A stretch of 64,000 bases of DNA from Tanypteryx hageni (GCA_028673005.1 CM054118.1:6102410-6166409), one strand, 5' to 3'; positions 24,537-34,990 are shown, counted from the stretch's first letter. The notes: generated by a model from the letters alone, not told the origin. A program made the numbers and translations.

Positions 24537-24925
24537 GAGAAACACCAAATCTTGTTTAATATTCAGTTTTATCTTTAAATAAAAAAACTTGTTCGAATAA
24601 ATCCTAATTGCAGCTATACCAACGTGAGGCGAGATAGACTCGCTCCTGCGTCATAAATCTTCCACGTCACATCCGAATCGTCACGGGGGATGCGGCGCGT
24701 ATGCAGAGATGGAATTAAACGAGCGCCGATTCAATAACAAAAAAAGTATCAGATACTCCCGATCCGGTTTCAAGCAGCAGGAAATAATGACATTGTGTTC
24801 CCACAATAGTCAATCAACTGCCGGGGATCAGCGTAGCGGGGGTCGGGTGCTTGGGGAAGAGGCAGCCGACTGCTAGATGGCCAGAAGAATGCAAGCGGAA
24901 ATGAGGGATGCGCAGAGACGGAGAA
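24537..24925. other. no gene seen
   Basis: Moderately GC-rich unique-looking sequence between a hAT-like relic and the purine tract. Nothing was recognised. Confidence 0.4.
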
Positions 24926-25425
24926 GTGAAAGAGGGAGTGAGAAATGTAGGAAATGAGATGGTAAAATTGAACATAGAGAGAGAGAGGGATGGAGGAGGG
25001 GGGATGGGGAGAGGGGGAAATGGAGGAGAGGGGGGAGGGGAGGGAGAGAGGGAAGGGGGGAGGGGATGGAGAGAGGGGGATGAAGGAGGGGGGATTGGTA
25101 GAGGGGGAAATGGGGGGAGGGGGGGAAGGGATGGAGAGGGGGATGGGGAGAGGGGGAGGGAGGGAGAGAGGGAGGAAGGGAGAGAGGGAGGGAGAGAGGG
25201 AGCGGAGGGAGAAAGGGAGGGGAGGGAGAGGGGGAGGGGAGGGAGAGAGGGAGGGGAGGGAGGGGAAGAGGGAGGGGAGTGGTAGGGGAGGGAGAGGGAG
25301 GGGTATAGGGAGGGGAGGGGTATAGGGAGGGAAGGGGTATAGAGAGGGGAGGGGAGGGAGATTGGGGAGGGAGGGAGATTGGAGGGGGAGGGAGATGGGG
25401 GGAGGGAGATGGGGAGGAGGGGGGG
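24926..25425 (+). repeat. purine tract, GGGGA-rich
   Basis: About 500 bp almost entirely of A and G on the plus strand, built from irregular GGGAGGGGA and GAGAGGGA units. All frames stay open because stop codons need T. The Gly/Arg/Glu-rich and Pro/Ser-rich translations are composition artefacts. It directly precedes an R1 copy (AATAAAAGTTGTAGG at 25427). Confidence 0.85.
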
Positions 25426-25485
25426 AATAAAAGTTGTAGGAAATTTAATTTTCTACAACCTTTGTTTGAAACAGTTTTCCATATA

Positions 25486-26492
25486 AGACTGGTTCTCAAA
25501 TGTATGGTCGCGAGCAGCCTTTGCTATGCCTACTGATTTTTTCCTAATTCTCTCAATCCTTCAGTTTTAATTTATAGTTTATAAACTATGTCTATGTCTA
25601 TGTTTTATGTTTGATTGGCAGTTTGAATCTTCAGAATAAATGCTACGTTGAGGAAATAGCAAAAATTTAGCACGATATGGGCTGGCTCGCCATCTTGCTG
25701 AACCACACCTGTTCCAGTATCCCTCTGTTGGTCAGCTCTGGTATTCCACATATGATGCACCGTTGACAGATCCGTCAAAAAAATATGGCCAATTACATGA
25801 CTGGGAATTATACCTGCCCACAGGGAGGTAACTGAGGGATATGGCGCCTATGAAAAAATTTCAGAAAATACCTTAGTTATGTAGAATATTATTTTGCTGC
25901 ATTTTAATGGAGAATAGTAGCATTTTATTAAGGGTAAGTATAACATTTAAGTATTAAATTAATACTTGTTGATGGTAAACTAAACTTTTGGCATGTTATA
26001 CGGAAAAGTTTGGCGCCTTTTGCGGGCGGCCGTACCCTAGTTACGGCGCTGCCTGCCCACAACACCACGTGTGGTGGATTGTTTTCCATCTTCAACGTGT
26101 AATGAGGACTCTCTTTGCACCAAACAACAACATTTCTCTAACAACAAAAATACCGCGGAAGATATAACGAAGGGCATGGCAACGCATCAATCTCTGTGTC
26201 GAATATGACGGTGTCCCGCCGGATTCATAAAATACGATACAAATACATGTCAGAGAATGTAACGAATATATCATGAAAGTAAAAAAGTGGTTCGGTGAAT
26301 TCTCGGACACCCTATATGTGTTATTACAATGTAATAAATAACAAGTTGATGTCTCATTAATGACAAACATCTAAAAATCTATCTATACACATAAATAACA
26401 GTTTTTTACATCTCAAAAAATCATGGAAGGGTCGCGGCGACCGAACATCCACACGGAGGGGGTCGCAAGGTAGATCTGGCTGAAAACCACTG
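25486..26492. mobile_element. hAT-like element inside R1
   Basis: The left end is CTGGTTCTCAAATGTATGGTCGCGA. The right end reads GGTCGCAAGG...GGCTGAAAACCACTGG, so both ends carry a GGTCGC segment inside a GGTT(C/T)TCA-like tip, as many hAT elements do. R1 sequence resumes on both sides. An 8-bp duplication is no longer clear. About 1 kb, with no transposase recognised; the interior may hold further unidentified insertions. Confidence 0.5.
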
Positions 26493-26817
26493 GTTTAAGA
26501 GATACCTTTTATTTTTAGCTGTCACCACCACGCAACCTCCCGACGACTATTGTTAACAATTGACGCTTAGTTACGTCTTAGTAACCCTCCTTTTTCTTTT
26601 CTTAATTGTTGGAGCTTTGTGGCTATATCCAATATCAGAAGGCTATGGTTTGAGTTTATTTCTGTTCTTTTTAAAGTAAAAATTTCTCGCAGTTTCTTAA
26701 AATATTTTTTATTATGTAACCTTAGATGGTAGCTCGTAATCACTTTGGCTCCAAGTTGAACAGTTGTATAAAACTCCTTAAGCAAAAAAAAAAAAATTGT
26801 AGGGTAAGCCCTATGCA

Positions 26818-26844
26818 TTTCGCCCACTAAGTGGGCATCTTCAG
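26818..26844 (-). ncRNA. hammerhead-ribozyme-like core
   Basis: On the minus strand it reads CTGAAGA, T, GCCCAC, a short loop, GTGGGC, GAAA. CTGANGA and GAAA are the conserved hammerhead core, and the intervening bases form a 6-bp stem II. Penelope-like elements are known to carry hammerhead motifs in their terminal repeats. Stems I and III were not fully resolved by eye, so activity is not claimed. Confidence 0.6.
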
Positions 26845-26921
26845 GGGAGAACCTGCCTTGGCAGTGAACAAGGTTCAACTGCGAACCTTGAACCTTGTTC
26901 ACTGCCAAGGCAGGTTCTCCC

Positions 26922-26948
26922 CTGAAGATGCCCACTTAGTGGGCGAAA
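26922..26948 (+). ncRNA. hammerhead-ribozyme-like core
   Basis: Mirror copy of the core at 26818-26844, here on the plus strand, in the right arm of the foldback: CTGAAGA, stem II GCCCAC/GTGGGC, then GAAA. Downstream TAGGG...CCCTA can form a further hairpin in the position of stem III. Confidence 0.6.
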
Positions 26949-27130
26949 TGCATAGGGCTTACCCTACAATTTTTTTTTGGCTTAAGGAGTTTTATACAAC
27001 TGTTCATTATGTAACCTATTTGGAATTTTTAGAAATATTACAGATATGTACATACATACATATATATATATTTATCTTTAAATCAATATTTTTTATATAT
27101 GTACTTCGTATATGGAGAAAGTAAAAAGTT

Positions 27131-27385
27131 AATTCCTTCGTTCGTTTTGAGTTTTAAAATGGATCTCATTTTCCGGAAAACCCTAAAAATGCAGTAATTT
27201 TTTGTGTCCCACGTGCTGTAAATTTGAATAAATATTTATACGTATACCGTTGTGTAAAATTATAGTAAAAGTAGTTTTTTTCTCTGCCTGCTGGAGATAC
27301 GAAAATTTTCGCCCCAACAATCATCAAGCTTTTTTGGAAAAAAACGGACTTAAAATTCCATCGACAGAACACAATTGCCGTAGGT
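27131..27385. other. no gene seen
   Basis: Short AT-rich interval between R1 and a hAT-type element. Nothing was recognised. Confidence 0.4.
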
Positions 27386-27592
27386 CAGGGGTGGGGAACC
27401 TTTTTTCATTGGAAGTCCAAATGTTATTTAACGGAGACCTCATCAGGCCGCCCATTGCGATGCACGTTGCATAGGTTTTCGGGCGAAATTTTAGTCTGCA
27501 AACGTGAAATTATCTGTTTAACATTACGGTTTGCTTTGATAATGGCAACGCGGGCCACATGTAGCCCGCGGGCCGTGATTTGCCCACCCCTG
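27386..27592. mobile_element. hAT-type short element
   Basis: A 207-bp element with ends CAGGGGTGGGGAACC and the complement CAGGGGTGGGCAAATC. GGGCCACATGTAGCCCGCGG lies inside the right end. Ends of the CAGGGGTGGG kind with GGGCCGC-like interiors are typical of hAT short elements. The flanking 8 bases (CCGTAGGT and CGTTAGGG) are similar but not identical. Confidence 0.65.
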
Positions 27593-28018
27593 CGTTAGGG
27601 ACTAGTAGTGATTATTAGGGTATAGCATGCATCTGTAGAGGAAGAGAATGCAGCTGTTAATGTAGTATACATTGGGTGTTTGTGTAATTTTGTTTGTTGC
27701 CACCTAAACATAAGGCTAAATTGTGACATTTCTAATAAATAAAGTAATACTGTAAGTTTCACTCATCAATTACATGGAATTAAGAATTTGTGTTGGTAAT
27801 TTAATGGATTAAAGGCATAATCATTCTTAGATTTTTTAAGCTCTCAGAAGTAATATTTCGTTTCTCGCGGCAAGATTTCCGACTAATGATTGGACCATAG
27901 GATCAGGATTAGAGAGTCAAGAGAGGTTTCAGCGGCTGAGGAGAAATAACTTGCTTTTTTCATAAGAGGAAGAGGAGGATCTTTTTAATACTATTTTATT
28001 ACTTTACGGGGTGCTTTG
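27593..28018. other. no gene seen
   Basis: AT-rich interval between a hAT-type element and a purine tract. No recognisable gene. Confidence 0.4.
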
Positions 28019-28520
28019 GGATTAGTTCAGGAAGGCAGAGGAGTTGCTGGGGGAGAGGGGGTGGGGAGGGGGATTGTAGGAGGAAGTACGGAGGTGTTTT
28101 ACCTTCCAGAAGCAGGGGGAGGTGGGATATGCGGTGGGCTGGGATGGAGGAGGAAGAGAGAGGAGCGGGAGGGAAGAGGAGAGAGGGAAGGGGAGAGAGG
28201 GAAGGGGAGGGAGGGGAGGGGAGGGAAGGGGAGGAAGGAAGGGAGGGAAGAAGAGGGAAGGGAGGGAGGGAAGGGGAGGGAGGGGGAGGGAAGGAAGGGG
28301 AGGGAGGAAAGGGGGGGTGGAAGGGGAGGGATAGAAGAGGAGGGATGGAAGGGGAGGGATGGAAGGGGAGGGGAGGGAGGGAAGTAAAGGGAGGGAGGAA
28401 AGGGGGGATGGAAGGGGAGGGATAGAAGAGGAGGGATGGAAGGGGAGGGATGGAAGGGGATGGATGGAAGGGGAGGGGAGGAAGGGAAGAGCAGGTGGAG
28501 AAGCTGAAGGAGGAAGAGGT
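28019..28520 (+). repeat. purine tract, GGGATGGAAGG-type units
   Basis: Long, almost pure A/G stretch. Between about 28320 and 28480, units such as GGGAGGGATGGAAGG recur irregularly, and a roughly 110-bp block appears repeated. Open frames here are composition artefacts. Confidence 0.8.
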
Positions 28521-28866
28521 GGCAAATTGAAATTTCCATCATGCGTGCGTCCGGAAATTACTTGTGTTCTTCTGAGATGGATTGGCGGTGGTCTTCGGAG
28601 GGTGGTTTTTCCGTGGGAAAAATTAGGAGAGGTCGGTAGGGAGGGATGGTTTTGGGATGGGGAGAGGTGGAGGAGGAGATGGTTAAACCACGGCGCGTGG
28701 GTCTGGGGAAGCAGAAGATCCTTCGCTTATCTGGTAGAGAGAATTTTCAGGGCGCATGTGCAGAAGGTTTGTGTGGTCTGTCTCTTAAGCTTTCGTGCCT
28801 ATCTTCAGATACAGTTCAAGAGATGAAATTTAAGAGTTTAGCGCGTTAAGTAATGGTCCTTTAAGT

Positions 28867-29100
28867 CAGGGATGGGCAACCTTCTCTACGCGGTGGGCCG
28901 CTTTGGAAGTTCCAAATGTTTCGGCGGGCCGAAATCGAGTTTAAATAGGAAGTTGCCTAAAGATTCTGATGTATCTGATAAGTGAAAATCAACTCTTAAC
29001 GAGGTCTTTAAAATGCGAATGTAACACCTTATACACAAAAAAATAATTATAAATAATAAAATTATTTTTTGGTGTATAAGGTGCCACATTCACATTTAAC
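28867..29100. mobile_element. hAT-type element end with internal foldback
   Basis: The left end CAGGGATGGGCAACC, then GGTGGGCCGC and GGCGGGCCG, resembles the elements at 27386 and 41238. Within it, 29013-29050 and 29055-29094 are inverted copies (centred on CACCTTATACAC and its complement), forming a hairpin of about 38 bp. The right end of the hAT-like element was not found. Confidence 0.5.
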
Positions 29101-30066
29101 TTTACACTAAAGGCAGCTCGTATACTTATTTTTACAGAGGTTTTTAAGGTAAACATTTATATTGAAGAAGATTAAAAGTCCCGGGATCGATTCCAGGAAA
29201 CATCCTTCCCATTTCATTTATTTTATCTGAAATCCATCGTGCATGGCAATTTTCTTTTGCACATTAAAATATCATAGAATTGTAATATCGGAGCGAGATT
29301 TGTACTATTCTCTGAGGAAAGAAATTGGAATTCTAATTTTTATCATAGAATTTTTCTTATCGATCGTATTTCTTCGAATTTCGCTTCAATACTGGGGTTT
29401 TTGCAGTTTTTATCACTCATTACGAGAGTTGCCATAGCTACGACTTGTTGGACTCGGATTCGGTATAGTCTAGTAAATACACGCGTTATTTTTGCCACAC
29501 AAATACACGTGATCAATTTAGTTTTTCGTTCGAATGTATTTGTAATATTTTAAAACGCTAAATTATAAAATTTGGAAACGCAAAGAGCAACACACCCGCG
29601 GTGATTTTAAAACTGTTAAAGCCAATATAAGTAATTGCTGCACCACATTAAATTTAAAATAATTATGTTTGAAAGTAGGCATCATAAGTTCCATTTGGAT
29701 TGTCTTGTTTAGGATTATTTTCACTATAATTTTAGGACATAATTTTCCAGTATAATTCATGATTCGGATTTTCTGATGGTAGCTTGTGCTAACTTTCCAT
29801 CGCCAATCACTGACTAAAATCGACCTATCATCATTAACATTATCGCCATTCCGGTCCACTTACCTATGCGGTAAAAGGTTTTCTGCTATGGTACTTGCTT
29901 AGAGATAGTTACCGCCTGAAACTCAATACATTCAGTTAGTTCTATTGCTTCAATAATTCTTAAGTTTACGTCTAGAAAACAAGCTGATGCATCTCGCACA
30001 CAACTCGAGGAATCAAATTCAAATTTCATCAAAACATATCTTTTATTTATTTTTGGCCTATCGTAC
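29101..30066. other. no gene seen
   Basis: AT-rich. A B-box-like CCCGGGATCGATTCC lies near 29180. Short frames on both strands show no recognisable domain. Confidence 0.4.
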
Positions 30067-30952
30067 ATTGGGTCGAGTGAATAAAAAATAAGCAAATGCT
30101 TATGCTTAAGATTTCTATCACTTTTTAAGCAAATGCTTGATTTGGGGTGAATAAAAAAATAGCATTTGCTTTTGCTAGAAAGAATAAGCATTTGCTTATT
30201 TTTAGGATTTTTCTTAAGCATTTGCTTAAAATTGTGTGAATAAAACCGAGCTTTTGCTTAATGCTTTAAGCATATGCTTAAACTTTTTTAAGTGAGGTAA
30301 AGGGCTTGCTAAGATATTTGTAAGTGCTCTATTTTCATGACAATTGATCCTAAATATAAATATGATAATTTATGGTGACACAAAAGGTTAAAATATACGA
30401 GACAAGTTTCAACGACCAATGGTTATAAAAATTTATATCGTTTCTCTGAAGAAAATGTTAAGTATATTTCAAATCTGTTACTCGGAGAGAGACGTGGTGG
30501 AGCACTGTCTTCCAAACAGAAGATAGAAATATTTTTAAGGTACTTAAGTGATCCCGGATTTCGCTATAAAGGCAAATGACTGGATAAAATTACTAGAGAT
30601 AAATTATTAAAAATGCACCCATGATTTGTGGTATTATCGAATTCGGTTATAAAAGAAATAGTTTTAAAAAATAATTAATTAACCTTTTTAAAAATATTAT
30701 CCAATATATTTATGTTTTTAGTTTGAAATTCAACTATGTAAAACTTTAAATGTAAACAAAAACAAGTGAGGGAAGAGTTGCAAAGAGCTTTCTTTCGTAA
30801 AATTGAAGCATTTGTTTAAAACTGAGTAGCAAATGCTTTTAAGCAAAAGCAAACTTTTATTCACTTATTATGAACCAAATGCTTTTAGCAAATGCTTTTG
30901 CTTTTACTGTTTGCTTTAAGCATTTGCTTAATTTTTATTCAATCGACCCATT
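30067..30952. mobile_element. PIF/Harbinger deletion derivative
   Basis: An 880-bp element (30070-30949) with ends GGGTCGAGTGAATAAAAA and the complement GGGTCGATTGAATAAAAA, between 3-bp repeats ATT. A 3-bp duplication fits PIF/Harbinger, though TWA is more usual. Both subterminal regions are packed with AAGCATTTGCTT-like palindromes: about seven in 30085-30290 and five or more in 30800-30935. The centre keeps a fragment of transposase. It is non-autonomous. Confidence 0.7.
30436..30579 (+). pseudogene. Harbinger-type transposase fragment
   Basis: A 47-codon stretch begins YRFSEENVKYISNLLL, continues LSSKQKIEIFLRYL, and ends GFRYKGK before TGA at 30577-30579. It resembles the N-terminal region of Harbinger nucleases (HARBI1-like), where an F.S.E....L segment is followed by a helix-rich L..E.K..I.LR.L region. 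The catalytic part is missing. Identification is by motif impression, strengthened by the surrounding terminal repeats. Confidence 0.55.
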
Positions 30953-31360
30953 ATTCTGAATTTTTATTTGCGCTGCATACAAAATACAGAAAAAGCAACG
31001 AAGTTTCGTCGAAAATGAAATTTGTGTCTTTTCGGATGCATCGAAGTGTTACTGCTAATGCGCATATATTCTGTTAGCGTGAAGAAGCTGCTAAGCACTA
31101 ATTTTAGATAAATACGTATTACTTGGCATGCGAGATTGTAGATGATTCTGGAATGACATCCATATAGCTGACCAAATATCGCATTCAAGTTTTAAAACTA
31201 AGAGATTGACGAAAAAGTGTTTGGAAAAACGACGGGGGTTGGACTCCAGGGGATTTTCTATTTCTCGTAAGGTAACACATAGTAATAGACTTTCCGACTT
31301 GCAGATTTTATTCTTCTGGAAATTAAAATTAGAAAATACTTGCCTACGATCATCCGAGTT
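30953..31360. other. no gene seen
   Basis: AT-rich interval between two transposons. No supported coding region. Confidence 0.4.
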
Positions 31361-31367
31361 GAACTAC

Positions 31368-32853
31368 CGTATTTGCCCGATTATAGGGCGATCTCGAATA
31401 TAAGGCGATCCCCTATTTCAGGGACCACGCGAAAGAAAAACATTTTCAGGTAATTGATACTAAAACTATCATTATTTTAAAATTGTAAATTATTCTGACA
31501 ATTTTTTATTATTTTAAAACGATAAATCTGCAAACAGCTCACGAAAATGCTGTTTATTTTTTAACAAATATAAATATGCGATAAGATTAACGATAAAACA
31601 TTTTGATGTATTGGCTTCCAGTGATATAGATTAAATTATTAATTTTAGTTATCGATACGTTTAACCCTCCAGTACACGCTCGGGGTGCTGTGGACGTTTT
31701 ATGACAGGGTTCCTTTACTTTGGCCTTTTATGACCCTGACCCTTCAGTAGCTGGAGTGACATATATTTGGAACTTATTCTGTTTAAAAATTTTCAGTTTT
31801 TTGTGGTAATCCTTTGAGTTTGGACGTTTTTTCTAAGCGAGTGTTGCGCCGTACGTTATGGAAGTCATATTTTTCTTTGTGCGGACGTTGTTCATATTTT
31901 ATTCTGAAATTATTGTTACTATCTACAGAACTTTTGTTATTTCACATAATTTGAGATTGCTTCTTCACTTATCCTCATCGTATAATGTGTTATTTCCCGT
32001 AATTGGAGATTGCATCTCAACAGTTTCTTCACTAACTCTGATCTACAAGGTTTGTAGATTATTATTATTTCAGTGTTCGGTTTTTGTTTTGAAGCACCCA
32101 GTACTGTTTCCGACTGATATTTGACAGAACTACCACGAGGGACAGCCGATATTTCTGGTAAACATTTACTAATCCATAAATGAAAGAAATATTATAGTGA
32201 ACTTAACGAATATTCAAATTGAAAAGGTGAAGTAAATACAATTTTCAAGGTCATGATGAGAAAAACAGGGTTTCCTCTCGTGTGCAATTATTATTTGTGT
32301 TATATTGTGGAATTTCCGATTGAACTGACGATATTATAAGTATATTCCTAAAAACTATCAACTGACTCATAGATTGACACCCAAAAATATTCATGAAAGT
32401 TTAACTTAAAAGTTATTGTTTTCGAAATAGATTACTAATGAAAAAATCATTTGAAACTTTCAAAATTCACTTAAAAATGATTAGAAATAGAACAAAATAA
32501 AAAAATAATTAAATAACAATGATATATTTAATAAAAAAAATCTGTGGGGTGTCAGGAGCACCCCACGCGATAACTGGCGTTTGAAAAATTTACGCGAGTA
32601 GCGCAGCGGTAAAACGGACGAAGACATGCGCTGGCTCTAATGAAGGAGAAGCTTGGGAGCTGCGCGCCATAAGCGCAATCGTATGCTGTCTTCTAAGGGT
32701 GGAATACACTATAGAACAAAGAATTGAATTTTATTGCAGGTGAGAGGGGGAGAGGAGGGATGGAAGGTATCTTTGCTCGCGATTGCAAGGCGAGTACGAA
32801 TTTTTCAGTTTAGAGTTCAGAAAAAAACATCGCCTTATAACCGGGCAAATACG
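31368..32853. mobile_element. TIR element of unknown superfamily
   Basis: Left end CGTATTTGCCCGATTATAGG and right end the complement of CGTATTTGCCCGGTTATAAGG form inverted repeats of about 25 bp with two differences. A GGCGAT segment follows inside each end. No transposase was found. A piggyBac-type element sits in the middle. A degenerate relative of the left end is at 14738. Superfamily not assigned. Confidence 0.6.
31661..32584. mobile_element. nested piggyBac-type non-autonomous element
   Basis: Left TTAA (31661-31664) is followed by CCCTCCAGTACACGC and GGGGTGCT. The right end, read inward, has CGCCAGTTATCGCG and GGGGTGCT, before a degenerate TTGA in place of TTAA. About 18 of the first 25 bases agree. 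TTAA target and CCC start are piggyBac hallmarks. The interior is AT-rich with no transposase recognised. An A-box-like TAGCGCAGCGG lies just outside, at about 32600. Confidence 0.5.
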
Positions 32854-32859
32854 ATATTT

Positions 32860-33230
32860 TAAAGATTAATCAATAAAGTGTCTTATTCTTTTCATATTTT
32901 TCCGCCTACATCTCGAAACCACTCATATTAAACGTTTAAATCACATATTTTGGGAAAATGTTGCCATTTTAACGACAACTGCCTTGGCGGAAATTTAGTT
33001 GTCGAAACTCGAGCTGATATTGTTGACCCAAGACTAAATGCATTCCCCTCTTTCCATTCTCTGCCTCAAAATTTGTTTATCTTGACAACAAACTGCTGCG
33101 AAAAATATGTAAAATCAATATAAATAGTGATAGTTAAAATAATTTCTCATCAGTAAAAATTTAAAATTCCGTTTTTTTATTAATTTGAACCCGTTATTTT
33201 TGACAAGCAATATACTAGTATAGCTATATT
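32860..33230 (-). repeat. dispersed repeat R2, minus copy
   Basis: Inverted counterpart of 14940-15300. Shared landmarks are ATTAAACGTTTAAAT, CGACAACTGCCTTGGCGG and the AACTCGAGCTGAT region. Another related but diverged copy lies at 41850-42000. Confidence 0.55.
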
Positions 33231-33560
33231 TTTTCTGTAAAGGTGCAACTGTGGAATTAACTTTTCAATCCTAACTCTTAAAAAATACAACTTAAAAATT
33301 TTCTGGCTTGATTTCCATGTATAACAAACATTGATATTTTTCAGGTGTTCACAGGTTGACTTATTATTACGCAGTGGGCTTTTATTATCCGATTTGCTAA
33401 AATTAAGGATTCGAACTTTTAAATATAATTTCATTTCATACTCATATAAATAAGCTAATACCTGGTATTTGCATGGATATTAGCAGGAAATATTTGGGTT
33501 AGCAGCTGACTTGGTTTTGGAATCCGATTGTATAGTGATGCTCCGATTATTCAACGAATT
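33231..33560. other. no gene seen
   Basis: AT-rich interval with a minus-strand chance frame (33180-33434) lacking any recognised motif. Confidence 0.4.
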
Positions 33561-33564
33561 TTAC

Positions 33565-33789
33565 TCAAGTGGGTGGGCAATTTATATTTAATCCTAAAAT
33601 TCGCAAAATTGGTGGGTGGCAGGGAATGCGCCATGCCCGCACTTGCTGCCTCAGCTCCTCTGCTGTGACCTCATATAGTTCCGGAGAAAAGCGAAAATTT
33701 GCATCGTTATTTCTTACTAACGTCCTCATGTATTTTGCCTGTGATGCTCGTGCCTTCTGATTGGGAGTTTCGAATACTCCCCAAAACAC
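33565..33789 (-). CDS. unrecognised 74-residue open frame
   Basis: The frame begins MFWGVFETPNQKARASQ and includes NDANFRFSPELYEVTAEE followed by LRQQVRAWR. The middle has a varied, protein-like composition, in contrast to most chance frames here. It could be an exon or the remnant of a longer gene or transposon, but I do not recognise a family and see no clear splice sites. Treat as a hypothesis. Confidence 0.2.
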   Translation of the reverse strand: MFWGVFETPNQKARASQAKYMRTLVRNNDANFRFSPELYEVTAEELRQQVRAWRIPCHPPILRILGLNINCPPT

Positions 33790-33799
33790 GGCCAGATGG

Positions 33800-34990
33800 C
33801 CGCTAACTCTCAGGCTGGTTTAACATGGAACTCGGTAGGTTTTCTCCTTCATGAACGGAAATGGGAAACTCTGGACTCGGGGAAAGTTCACGCTATGACG
33901 GCAGTGCTACTGTATCTTCTCGGCTAAATAGGCCATTGGGTTTGCATATCATTGCGTCCTTTTGATTATTAATGCAAGGGGAAAGGAAACCTATTTCTTT
34001 CGGATTCTACCCTGCGGCTACAGAGAGGGAGAGAGAGAGAGAGAGAAAGAGAAAGTGGATTCCGAAAGGAGCGGTTGAAGCCGTCTCCTGGCTAGGGGAG
34101 TGAAGAAGGGGAAGCGAGATAACGCGATCCAGGCAGGAGCGCCGAACTCCTTGAAAGCAATTATCGTTCCCGTTCTGAAGGGATTCGACTGCGGAGGGAA
34201 AGTGGTCATTTCTCGAACGCGTGAGCATCGGCCGAACTTTGTTTGGGGAGGACGGGGGGGGGGGGAAGAAACTCGTTTTTATACATTATAAATTTTAATT
34301 TTTGCATCAAAGGGCAGACAATGTTTTTGTAAAGCGCATGCGCATATTCACGCATATTTTTCATTCTACAGTAATTAATATCGTTGGACGTTAGAAGTCC
34401 GTAATTTTAAAAATGTTTGATTTGAGATACAAATGCGACGAATTGGAAAATTTCTCTAAAAGAATTAATCTTATATTTATTCCTGGGGAAATTCAGTTGC
34501 TCTCCATCAGCCCAAAATTTTCGCATCGGATCTGACAAATAAAGATCACCGCCAGACAAACAAAATTTTGGTTTAACACAGTTACACAACACATATTTCA
34601 TCATATATATCAGTAGCACGGTATCGGATGAATACAAATACAGGCCACGTAATACGTTTATCATGGCTATACGTGCTTCCGAAAATTGGTATAGTTTCGA
34701 GTGTATCGGCGGATAAATTTATTGTAAGGTGATTCTATATCTTTGCTACCGCATTTCTTAAAACTGGAAAGTCGTTTCTTTTCGTCAAACGATACAAATT
34801 CCTTATCTTTTTCTGATCGAGTTTTATTCGATTCACCCTTTGAAGAATTTCTTGTTTTTTTCCGGTGAATTTTCGCGCGCGTATTACTTTCGCGCGTTCG
34901 TGGCAAACTCGACGTTGAAACGGCAAAATGAACTCGGAACGCCGACAGATTCTAGCGACGCCGCGGTTTTCGAAATTTCCCTGAGCCTCG
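33800..34990. other. no gene seen; GA run and CpG-richer stretch
   Basis: A GAGAGAGA run lies at 34024-34048 and a G run at 34254-34265. From about 34860 to 34995 the sequence is CpG-richer. No gene was recognised. Confidence 0.4.

Larger units (their letters stand above)
26711..27016. mobile_element. Penelope-type foldback element
   Basis: Insert of about 284 bp between 11-bp direct repeats ATTATGTAACC (26711-26721 and 27006-27016); R1 elsewhere has one such site. The left part (TAGATGGTAGCTCG) aligns with the start of the Penelope-like element at 53950 (TAGATAGTAGCTC). The rest is a long inverted repeat: arms 26757-26878 and 26888-27006, nearly identical apart from A/T-run length, with a 9-base loop. 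Both arms contain hammerhead-like cores. It looks like a paired, inverted terminal repeat of a Penelope family without its ORF, related to but distinct from the one at 54 kb. Confidence 0.75.
25427..27130 (+). repeat. R1 copy interrupted by two insertions
   Basis: R1 pieces lie at 25427-25485, about 26492-26721 and 27006-27130. The order matches the uninterrupted copy near 58860-59110 and 58560-58630. A hAT-like element separates the first two pieces and a Penelope-type foldback separates the last two. The outer copy ends near the motif TATGGAGAAAGTAAAAAG at 27110. Confidence 0.65.

Noticed and set aside
24873..25499. 208-residue Pro/Ser-rich minus frame, and Gly/Glu/Arg-rich plus frames
   Set aside because: These are translations of a homopurine tract. 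Stops are impossible without T or complementary A patterns, and all frames are open at once.
26567..27124. Two plus/minus frames sharing a segment with LVHCQGRFSPEDAHLVGEMH
   Set aside because: The shared peptide arises because the hairpin arms are inverted copies. It is not a protein family.
28016..28542. Several Gly-rich and Pro-rich frames
   Set aside because: Purine-tract artefacts.
32595..32660. tRNA-like A box TAGCGCAGCGG
   Set aside because: There is no B box at a suitable distance and no cloverleaf.
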